Source: Pseudomonadota bacterium
GTDB taxonomy: Bacteria > Pseudomonadota > Gammaproteobacteria > Burkholderiales > Burkholderiaceae_B
DNA length: 18,929 nucleotides
NCBI GenBank assembly: GCA_023388835.1
Contig: JAEWFK010000139.1
Coordinates: forward strand, 1 to 18,929
Reading direction: 5' to 3'
Within the stretch, counting starts at the first letter, position 1. Every line of letters begins with the position of its first letter. Below are positions 13,312 through 18,929 of the stretch, piece after piece. The position numbers and the translations under genes were made by a program. The notes beneath the pieces were generated by a model that saw nothing but the letters and a program-made list of their open reading frames with translations, searched no databases and was not told where the DNA came from.

Positions 13312-13343
13312 TCCCCGGGGCGGGCGTCGGCAGGCCCCGGGGA
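13312..13343 (+). other. Very stable GC-rich stem-loop after the receptor gene
   Basis: A perfect 10-bp stem (TCCCCGGGGC at 13312-13321 with GCCCCGGGGA at 13334-13343) encloses a 12-nt loop, 17 bp after the receptor stop. No U-run follows. Such hairpins behind binding-protein genes often protect the upstream mRNA and lower downstream expression; that role here is inferred. Confidence 0.75.
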
Positions 13344-13373
13344 GCTTAATAGAATAAAAGGAATGAGAGCTCC

Positions 13374-14561
13374 ATGATTCAGGAAAATACTTTAAGCGGC
13401 ATCAAGGTCGTCGAGATCTGCAACGTGGCAGCGGGGCCATTCTGCGGCATGTTGCTGGCCGACATGGGCGCCGATGTCATCAAGGTGGAGCACCCATCGG
13501 GCGGAGACACCTTGCGCAGCTGGGCGCCCATCACAGACGGGTACAGCGAGAACTTCGCTTCGCTCAACCGCAACAAGCGCTCGGTGACGATGGACCTGAA
13601 AAGCCCTGACGATATCGCGGTGCTGCACAGCCTGATCGCGGAAGCCGACGTGCTGCTCGAAAACAATCGGCCGGGCGTCATGGACCGTCTCGGCCTGGGA
13701 TACGAGAAGCTCAGCTCCATCAATCCCAAGCTGGTCTACTGCTCGATCTCTGCATATGGACAGTCGGGCCCCCGCAGTCGCGAAGGCGGGTTCGACCTTA
13801 CCTTGCAGGCCATGAGCGGTCTGATGAGCGTCACCGGGGAGCCGGGCGGTGCGCCCGTCAAGTGCGGTGTGCCGGTATGCGACTTTGCAGCGGGACTCTA
13901 TGCGGCGTTCTCCATTGCCAGCGCCCTGCACGCCGTTCCCCGTGAAGGCAAGGGCACGCATATCGATGTCTCCATGCTGGGCGCCACACTGGGAATCGCC
14001 GCGCTGCAGACTTCGCAGTTCTTTGGCACGGGTGAAGACCCGACTCCCCTGGGTTCGGCACATCCGCGCAACGCGCCCTACCAAGTCTTCCGCTGCAAGG
14101 GCGGCTACTTCGGAATGGCGGCGGGCAACGATGCACTCTGGCGCTCGGTCTGTTCCGTCGTGGGACGCGCAGACCTCGTGGACGACGCCCGCTTTCTGAG
14201 CCCCACCTTGCGGGCGGCCAACCAGGACGCCCTTCGCGACATCCTCGAAGCCATCTTCGCGGACACCGAGGAAGGGGTATGGCTGCAACGTTTTGCCGAG
14301 GCCGGCGTGCCCTGCGCGCCCTTGAACACTTATTCCATGGTGCTGGAAGACGCCCAGGTCACGCACATGAACTGGGTACAGGAACTGGAACTGCCCAACG
14401 GCGTCCAGACGCGTACCTTCGTATCGCCTTTGCGTTTCGACCATAGAACGGCGGGCGTGCTCAAGCGACCGCCCCTGTTGGGCGAACATAATGAAGAAGT
14501 GCTGGGGCCTTTGCGCGACGGTCCGGTGCAGGCCGAGCGTTCGCTGCCCGCGGCCTCATGA
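13374..14561 (+). CDS. CaiB/BaiF family class III CoA-transferase (second copy)
   Basis: Predicted CoA-transferase, 395 aa, typical length. Seen: GIKVVEICNVAAGPFCGMLL (9-28), ADMGADVIKVEHPSGGD, LNRNKRSVTMDLKS, ENNRPGVMDRLGLGY, SAYGQSGP (126-133), GGFDLTLQAMSG, and the catalytic Asp170 in PVCDFAAGLY, equivalent to Frc Asp169. The C-terminal PPLLGEHNEEVL is the usual family ending. It is not a close copy of the transferase at 3200-4444 and lacks the racemase GHDINY motif. The ATG at 13374 follows AAGGA at 11 nt or a weaker GAGAG at 4 nt. It lies 78 bp after the receptor gene, beyond the stem-loop, and 30 bp before crotonase copy 3, so it forms an operon with both. Substrate unknown; a second transferase suggests a different acid or a different CoA donor. 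Confidence 0.9.
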   Translation: MIQENTLSGIKVVEICNVAAGPFCGMLLADMGADVIKVEHPSGGDTLRSWAPITDGYSENFASLNRNKRSVTMDLKSPDDIAVLHSLIAEADVLLENNRPGVMDRLGLGYEKLSSINPKLVYCSISAYGQSGPRSREGGFDLTLQAMSGLMSVTGEPGGAPVKCGVPVCDFAAGLYAAFSIASALHAVPREGKGTHIDVSMLGATLGIAALQTSQFFGTGEDPTPLGSAHPRNAPYQVFRCKGGYFGMAAGNDALWRSVCSVVGRADLVDDARFLSPTLRAANQDALRDILEAIFADTEEGVWLQRFAEAGVPCAPLNTYSMVLEDAQVTHMNWVQELELPNGVQTRTFVSPLRFDHRTAGVLKRPPLLGEHNEEVLGPLRDGPVQAERSLPAAS

Positions 14562-14591
14562 TCCAGGGCCGGGCCGCTGCCCGGCCTCACT

Positions 14592-15332
14592 ATGCGAGAA
14601 CTCTCAAATATGGAAAATACCTTGCTTCGTTGCGAAACGAGTGCGGACTCCCATTGGGTGCTGACCCTGAACCGGCCTGAAAAACGCAATGCGCTGTCCG
14701 ACGACCTCGTGCAAGCACTGCTTGATCGTATTGACGAGGCCCGTTCGCATGAAGTGCCGGCCCTGGTGTTTCGGGGAGAGGGTCGCAACTTCAGTGCCGG
14801 CTTCGACTTCGGCGACTTCGCCGATGTCAGTCGCGCGGACCTCTTGTGTCGGTTCGTGCGAGTCCAGCAACTGCTGACTGCAGTCCAGTCCTACCCCGGC
14901 CTGACCCTCGCCATGGCGCACGGTCGCAATTTTGGCGCAGGCTGCGATCTTTTTGCCGCATGCGATGTCCGTCTGGCCACGCAGGATGCCCGCTTCCGCA
15001 TGCCCGGCGTGCTGTTTGGCCTGGTCCTGGGCACGCGCCGCTTGGGACGCCTGGTCGGTGAGTCCGCCGCCAGCCGCATCCAGCTTTCTGCCACCGAGTT
15101 CGATTGTCAGGAAGCCCTGGATCTCAATTTCGTCACCGGCACCGTGGCCGACACACTGGCCCCTGACCTTGGCCTGCTGCGAGAGTGCATGCGTGTGCCG
15201 CTCGCCACCCGCCGCGCCATCTGCGATGCGCTTGCGCAAGACAGCCGCCACGAAGACATGGGGCGGCTGGTCGAATCCGTCATGACCGGCGACATCAGGG
15301 AAAGGCTCGCAGCCTATCTGGGTCAGCATTAA
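14592..15332 (+). CDS. Enoyl-CoA hydratase/isomerase family protein (crotonase), copy 3, atypical active site
   Basis: Crotonase-fold protein of 246 aa if started at ATG 14592; ATG 14610 (residue 7) is an equally plausible start, and neither has a strong ribosome-binding site. Seen: LNRPEKRNALSDDLV (26-40), oxyanion-hole segment FSAGFDFGDF (67-76, with Phe where Ala is usual in AGAD), and GRNFGAGCDLFAACD (111-125). Aligned to rat enoyl-CoA hydratase, Glu144 is replaced by Asp119 and Glu164 by Gly139 (RFRMPG), so the classical hydratase pair is absent. It is distant from copies 1 and 2. The last gene of the plus-strand operon, it ends 7 bp before the str operon promoter with no terminator seen, so read-through into rpsL is possible. 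Function beyond acyl-CoA binding cannot be assigned. Confidence 0.87.
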   Translation: MRELSNMENTLLRCETSADSHWVLTLNRPEKRNALSDDLVQALLDRIDEARSHEVPALVFRGEGRNFSAGFDFGDFADVSRADLLCRFVRVQQLLTAVQSYPGLTLAMAHGRNFGAGCDLFAACDVRLATQDARFRMPGVLFGLVLGTRRLGRLVGESAASRIQLSATEFDCQEALDLNFVTGTVADTLAPDLGLLRECMRVPLATRRAICDALAQDSRHEDMGRLVESVMTGDIRERLAAYLGQH

Positions 15333-15338
15333 AACGCA

Positions 15339-15368
15339 TTGACCGTAAAACGCGCATCATGGTACGAT
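15339..15368 (+). promoter_or_regulatory. Probable promoter of the str operon (rpsL-rpsG-fusA-tuf)
   Basis: TTGACC (15339-15344), an 18-nt spacer and TACGAT (15363-15368) form a reasonable sigma70 promoter, giving a leader of roughly 220 nt before rpsL. It is directly downstream of the crotonase copy 3 stop codon. Assigned by inspection. Confidence 0.6.
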
Positions 15369-15449
15369 GGCGAGCTTACTCGAAGTATGTGCTTGCCACA
15401 CTTCCCGTCGGGTAAGCATGCAAGACCCGCTCTTTTACGTTCACGTGTT

Positions 15450-15475
15450 AAGGCGGTTATTGCGTAAACCGCCTT
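15450..15475 (+). promoter_or_regulatory. Hairpin in the rpsL leader
   Basis: A perfect 9-bp stem (AAGGCGGTT at 15450-15458, AACCGCCTT at 15467-15475) with an 8-nt loop lies about 120 nt before the rpsL start. No U-run follows, so it is not an intrinsic terminator. It is the clearest structure in the 261-bp gap between the catabolic cassette and rpsL, and could be a leader regulatory or stability element. Confidence 0.5.
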
Positions 15476-15593
15476 GCGAACCGAACCCTGCCGCATGCAA
15501 GCGCAGGCCGGCCAAGAGGCGTATTCATTCAATACGTTCATCTTCGTGCCCGGTACGGGTTATGAAACGTAAACAACAGGATGCGTAAAGGTC

Positions 15594-15971
15594 ATGCCAA
15601 CCATTAGCCAGCTCGTGCGCAAGCCGCGCGAAGTCGCTCGCGAAAGCAGCAAGAGCCCCGCGCTCGAGAACTGCCCGCAGCGTCGCGGTGTCTGCACTCG
15701 TGTGTACACCACCACTCCCAAGAAGCCGAACTCCGCTCTGCGTAAGGTCGCCAAGGTGCGCCTCACCAACGGCTACGAAGTCATTTCGTACATCGGCGGC
15801 GAAGGCCACAACCTGCAGGAACACTCGGTCGTGCTCGTGCGCGGCGGTCGTGTCAAAGACTTGCCGGGTGTGCGCTACCACATCGTTCGCGGGTCTCTCG
15901 ACTTGCAGGGCGTCAAGGATCGCAAACAGGCCCGTTCCAAGTACGGCGCCAAGCGTCCCAAGAAGTCCTAA
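15594..15971 (+). CDS. rpsL: 30S ribosomal protein S12
   Basis: Decoding-centre ribosomal protein S12, 125 aa, full length. Seen: MPTISQLVRKPRE at the start, RRGVCTRVYTTTPKKPNSAL (31-49... family core), SYIGGEGHNLQEHS and GGRVKDLPGVRYH. Lys43 and Lys88, the positions where changes commonly give streptomycin resistance, are the normal lysines, and Asp89 (the site modified by methylthiolation in E. coli) is present. The ribosome-binding site is modest (AAAGG close to the ATG). First gene of the str operon. Confidence 0.98.
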   Translation: MPTISQLVRKPREVARESSKSPALENCPQRRGVCTRVYTTTPKKPNSALRKVAKVRLTNGYEVISYIGGEGHNLQEHSVVLVRGGRVKDLPGVRYHIVRGSLDLQGVKDRKQARSKYGAKRPKKS

Positions 15972-16106
15972 TCATCAATACCTGGCCATCAAGGCCGATT
16001 CAGTGCGGCGCAGGGCATCGACCCGGCGCATGTAAGTGGCGCCCTCCTTCATGGGGTGCCGTGGCCGCGGTAGCGGTTCAACTGAACAGTCACAAGGAAG
16101 CAAGAA
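15972..16106 (+). promoter_or_regulatory. rpsL-rpsG intercistronic region, candidate S7 feedback site
   Basis: A 135-bp gap inside the str operon with a 7-bp stem (GGCGCCC at 16038-16044 with GGGTGCC at 16054-16060, one G-U pair, 9-nt loop) and a small inverted repeat GTTCA-AC-TGAAC (16076-16087). In E. coli, S7 represses its own translation by binding this intercistronic mRNA. Whether this sequence does so is inference, and no specific S7-site match was established. Confidence 0.3.
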
Positions 16107-16577
16107 ATGCCTCGTCGTCGCGAAGTTCCCAAGCGTGAAATTCTCCCCGATCCCAAGTTTGGCAGCGTAGAGCTCGCCAAATTCATGAACGTTGTTATGT
16201 TGTCTGGCAAGAAGGCCGTTGCAGAGCGCATCGTGTACGGCGCCCTTGACCAGATTCAGGCTAAAACTGGCAAAGAGCCTATCGAGGTGTTCAACACCGC
16301 CATCAACAACATCAAGCCTGTCGTCGAAGTGAAGAGCCGCCGTGTAGGTGGTGCGAACTATCAAGTGCCGGTCGAAGTGCGCCCCGTGCGCCGCCTGGCC
16401 CTCGCCATGCGCTGGTTGCGTGAAGCTGCCAAGAAGCGTGGTGAGAAGTCGATGGATCTGCGCCTGGCCGGTGAGCTCATGGACGCCTCCGAAGGCCGCG
16501 GCGGAGCAATGAAGAAGCGCGAAGACACGCACAAGATGGCCGAGGCCAACAAGGCATTCAGTCATTTCCGCTGGTAA
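16107..16577 (+). CDS. rpsG: 30S ribosomal protein S7
   Basis: Primary 16S rRNA-binding protein that nucleates the 30S head; 156 aa, full length. Seen: MPRRREVPKREILPDPKFGS at the start, VMLSGKKAVAERIVYGAL, VKSRRVGGANYQVPVEVRP, the RRLALAMRWL helix, and a normal C-terminus ending KAFSHFRW. AAGGA lies 9-10 nt before the ATG. It is followed by fusA after 19 bp. Confidence 0.98.
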   Translation: MPRRREVPKREILPDPKFGSVELAKFMNVVMLSGKKAVAERIVYGALDQIQAKTGKEPIEVFNTAINNIKPVVEVKSRRVGGANYQVPVEVRPVRRLALAMRWLREAAKKRGEKSMDLRLAGELMDASEGRGGAMKKREDTHKMAEANKAFSHFRW

Positions 16578-16596
16578 TCAATAGGACATTTTTATT

Positions 16597-18702
16597 ATGG
16601 CCCGCAAGACCCCGATCGAGCGCTATCGTAATATCGGCATCTCTGCACACATTGACGCAGGGAAGACCACCACGACCGAGCGCATTCTGTTCTATACAGG
16701 CGTCAACCATAAGCTTGGCGAGACCCACGAAGGTTCCGCCACCATGGACTGGATGGAGCAGGAACAGGAGCGTGGCATCACCATCACGTCGGCCGCTACC
16801 ACTGCATTCTGGAGTGGCATGGCCGGTAATTATCCCGAGCACCGCATCAACATCATCGACACCCCGGGGCACGTGGACTTCACCATTGAAGTCGAACGTT
16901 CCATGCGCGTGCTCGATGGCGCTTGCATGGTGTATTGCGCAGTGGGCGGTGTCCAGCCCCAGTCGGAAACGGTGTGGCGCCAGGCTAACAAGTACGGCGT
17001 GCCGCGTCTGGCCTTCGTGAACAAGATGGACCGTACCGGTGCCAACTTCTTCAAGGTCTATGACCAGCTGCGTCTGCGCCTGAAGGCCAATCCCGTGCCC
17101 ATCGTGATCCCCATCGGCGCCGAAGACACCTTCAAGGGCGTGGTCGATCTGGTGAAGATGAAGGCCATCATCTGGGACGAAGCCAGCCACGGCACGAAGT
17201 TCGATTACATCGACATTCCCGCCGAACTGGCCGATCAGGCCGAAGAATGGCGCGAGAAGCTGGTGGAAACGGCTGCCGAAGCCAACGAAGAGCTCATGAA
17301 CAAGTACCTGGAATCGGGTGAGCTCTCGGAAGCCGAGATCAACACGGGTCTGCGTCTGCGCACCATCGCCGGCGAAATCCAGCCCATGCTTTGCGGCACC
17401 GCCTTCAAGAACAAGGGCGTGCAGCGCATGCTGGATGCGGTCATCGATTACCTGCCCTCGCCCGTGGACATTCCTCCGGTCGAAGGCACCGATGACGACG
17501 GCAACACAATCAGCCTCCCCGCTGATGACGGCGCCAAGTTCTCGGCATTGGCATTCAAGCTCATGTCCGACCCCTTCGTCGGCCAGCTCACCTTCGTGCG
17601 CGTTTATTCGGGCGTCCTGCATGCGGGTGAAACGGTCTACAACCCGGTCAAGTCCAAGAAGGAACGCATCGGCCGCATCCTGCAGATGCACGCCAACAAC
17701 CGTGCGGAAATCAAGGAAGTTCTGGCGGGCGACATCGCTGCTGTGGTCGGCCTGAAGGACGTCACCACCGGTGAAACGCTGTGCGACGTCGGTCAGCACA
17801 TCCTGCTGGAGCGCATGGAGTTCCCCGAGCCCGTGATCTCCCAGGCGGTCGAGCCCAAGAGCAAGCCCGACCAGGAAAAGATGGGTGTCGCACTGTCGCG
17901 TCTGGCACAGGAAGATCCGTCCTTCCGCGTGTCGTCCGACGAAGAGTCCGGCCAGACCATCATTTCAGGCATGGGCGAGCTTCACCTCGAAGTGCTGGTC
18001 GATCGCATGCGCCGTGAATTCGGTGTGGAAGCCAACGTGGGCAAGCCGCAAGTGGCCTACCGCGAAACCATCCGCAAGACCTGCGAAGAAATCGAAGGCA
18101 AGTTCGTCAAGCAATCCGGCGGCCGCGGTCAGTACGGTCACGTCGTGCTCAAGCTCGAACCGCTCGAGCCGGGCGGCGGCTACCAATTCGTCGACGCCAT
18201 CAAGGGCGGTGTGGTTCCTCGCGAATACATTCCGGCGGTGGACAAGGGCATCCAGGAAACCCTGCCCGCGGGCGTGGTGGCCGGCTACCCCGTGGTGGAC
18301 GTCAAGGTCACGCTGTTCTTCGGTTCGTACCACGACGTCGACTCGAACGAAAACGCGTTCCGCATGGCCGCTTCCATGGCCTTCAAGGACGGCATGCGCA
18401 AGGCCAGCCCTGTGCTGCTCGAGCCCATGATGGCGGTTGAAGTCGAAACCCCCGAAGACTACGCCGGCAACGTGATGGGTGACCTGTCATCCCGCCGCGG
18501 TATGGTTCAGGGCATGGACGACATCCCGGGCGGCGGCAAGATCATCAAGGCTGAAGTACCCCTGGCCGAGATGTTCGGTTATTCGACCAGCTTGCGTTCG
18601 CAGACCCAGGGTCGTGCAACGTACTCGATGGAGTTCAAGCAGTACGCTGAGGCTCCCAAGAACGTCGCCGACGAAGTCATCAGCGCGCGCGGCGGCAAGT
18701 AA
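16597..18702 (+). CDS. fusA: Elongation factor G
   Basis: Translocation GTPase, 701 aa, full length. GTPase motifs seen: P-loop AHIDAGKT (17-24), switch I RGITIT (59-64), DTPGH (88-92) and NKMD (142-145). Later domains are recognisable from FSALAFKLMSDPFVGQLTF (domain II), GMGELHLEVLVDRM (domain III), SGGRGQYGHV (domain IV) and EPMMAVEVETPEDYAGNVMG (domain V). The sequence is strongly Burkholderiales-like. It starts 19 bp after rpsG with AGGA upstream, and ends ARGGK before a 79-bp gap to tuf. Confidence 0.98.
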   Translation: MARKTPIERYRNIGISAHIDAGKTTTTERILFYTGVNHKLGETHEGSATMDWMEQEQERGITITSAATTAFWSGMAGNYPEHRINIIDTPGHVDFTIEVERSMRVLDGACMVYCAVGGVQPQSETVWRQANKYGVPRLAFVNKMDRTGANFFKVYDQLRLRLKANPVPIVIPIGAEDTFKGVVDLVKMKAIIWDEASHGTKFDYIDIPAELADQAEEWREKLVETAAEANEELMNKYLESGELSEAEINTGLRLRTIAGEIQPMLCGTAFKNKGVQRMLDAVIDYLPSPVDIPPVEGTDDDGNTISLPADDGAKFSALAFKLMSDPFVGQLTFVRVYSGVLHAGETVYNPVKSKKERIGRILQMHANNRAEIKEVLAGDIAAVVGLKDVTTGETLCDVGQHILLERMEFPEPVISQAVEPKSKPDQEKMGVALSRLAQEDPSFRVSSDEESGQTIISGMGELHLEVLVDRMRREFGVEANVGKPQVAYRETIRKTCEEIEGKFVKQSGGRGQYGHVVLKLEPLEPGGGYQFVDAIKGGVVPREYIPAVDKGIQETLPAGVVAGYPVVDVKVTLFFGSYHDVDSNENAFRMAASMAFKDGMRKASPVLLEPMMAVEVETPEDYAGNVMGDLSSRRGMVQGMDDIPGGGKIIKAEVPLAEMFGYSTSLRSQTQGRATYSMEFKQYAEAPKNVADEVISARGGK

Positions 18703-18703
18703 T

Positions 18704-18766
18704 ATCATTCCCCGTCCGCCCATGCAGGGCGGATGGGATGATTCTCTTAATTGTTTTCTAGAAAAC
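18704..18766 (+). promoter_or_regulatory. Long hairpin and perfect palindrome between fusA and tuf
   Basis: An inner 7-bp stem TCCGCCC (18715-18721)/GGGCGGA (18727-18733) with loop ATGCA is extended by an outer ATCAT...ATGAT arm plus CCC/GGG (18704-18742). Downstream is a perfect 14-bp palindrome GTTTTCTAGAAAAC (18753-18766). No clean U-run follows the hairpin. It may act as a processing or attenuation site setting tuf level against fusA, but function is inferred. Confidence 0.5.
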
Positions 18767-18781
18767 ACAGTGGGATAAATC

Positions 18782-18929
18782 ATGGCAAAAGGTAAGTTTG
18801 AGCGGACCAAACCGCACGTAAACGTGGGTACCATCGGGCACGTTGACCACGGCAAGACGACGCTGACGGCGGCAATCACCACGGTGCTGGCCAAGGCATT
18901 TGGTTCGGGCGAAGCCAAGGGCTACGACC
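18782..18929 (+). CDS. tuf: Elongation factor Tu, N-terminal part (3' end outside window)
   Basis: Aminoacyl-tRNA carrier GTPase. Only the first 49 residues are present: MAKGKFERTKPHVNVGTIG, then the P-loop GHVDHGKT and TLTAAITTVLAKAFG. The ATG at 18782 is fixed by the universally conserved N-terminus; the ribosome-binding site is weak (GTGGGA). Last visible gene of the str operon; it continues beyond the window. Confidence 0.97.
   Translation, partial: MAKGKFERTKPHVNVGTIGHVDHGKTTLTAAITTVLAKAFGSGEAKGYD

Noticed and set aside
13363..13377. Four-codon minicistron (ATG AGA GCT CCA TGA) overlapping the second CoA-transferase start
   Set aside because: The AAGGA box touches the ATG with no spacing, so initiation there is unlikely; the overlap is probably chance.
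13392..14489. 365-codon minus-strand frame opposite the second CoA-transferase
   Set aside because: Antisense shadow; the plus-strand gene has intact catalytic motifs.
2032..15338. Mobile element or genomic island borders
   Set aside because: No integrase, transposase, tRNA, terminal inverted repeats or flanking direct repeats were found by eye at either edge of the cassette.
16558..17799. 413-codon minus-strand frame opposite fusA
   Set aside because: Antisense to EF-G coding sequence with all GTPase motifs; no recognisable product.

Overview
The window is a chromosomal segment of a beta-proteobacterium, most likely order Burkholderiales and probably family Alcaligenaceae (Bordetella/Achromobacter/Advenella-like). 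The grounds are the sequences of RpoC, S12, S7, EF-G and the EF-Tu N-terminus, the rpoC ... rpsL-rpsG-fusA-tuf gene order, the GC-rich coding sequence, and the presence of a Bug/TctC-type binding protein and class III CoA-transferases. The family-level placement is inference from recognised sequences, with no database search behind it.

Layout. (1) 1-1974: the 3' part of rpoC, closed by a strong hairpin at 2001-2028 that can terminate transcription from both sides. (2) 2106-12098: eight minus-strand genes. In transcription order they encode a fused ADP-forming acyl-CoA synthetase, a crotonase, a cupin thiol dioxygenase (Mdo/CDO family), a BisC-like molybdenum S/N-oxide reductase, an IclR regulator, a second and paralogous crotonase, a class III CoA-transferase, and an alpha-methylacyl-CoA racemase-like protein. 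Gaps are short (26, 16, 74, 98, 70 and 14 bp, then a 1-nt overlap), so most or all may be one operon, perhaps with internal attenuation at the larger gaps. (3) 12099-12317: an AT-rich divergent control region with a good sigma70 promoter and nested inverted repeats resembling IclR-family operators. (4) 12318-15332: three plus-strand genes encoding a Bug-type periplasmic solute receptor, a second class III CoA-transferase and a third crotonase. A very strong hairpin lies behind the receptor gene. (5) 15333-18929: the str operon, with promoter and structured leader, then rpsL, rpsG, fusA and the start of tuf.

Working model (inference). Regions 2-4 form an 11-gene catabolic cassette set between two highly conserved housekeeping operons. 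The receptor would capture a carboxylate. The acyl-CoA synthetase and CoA-transferases would make the CoA thioester. The racemase-like protein would handle a 2-methyl (alpha-chiral) acyl-CoA, and the crotonases would hydrate, isomerise or eliminate. A thiol dioxygenase next to a sulfoxide-reductase-type molybdoenzyme points to an organosulfur acid (thiol, thioether or sulfoxide) as substrate. I know of no described pathway with this exact gene set. The crotonases depart from the canonical hydratase active site, so their reactions are open. The IclR protein is the obvious candidate regulator of the divergent promoter.

No tRNA, rRNA, CRISPR array, insertion sequence or integrase was seen. No gene-free stretch exceeds 300 bp.
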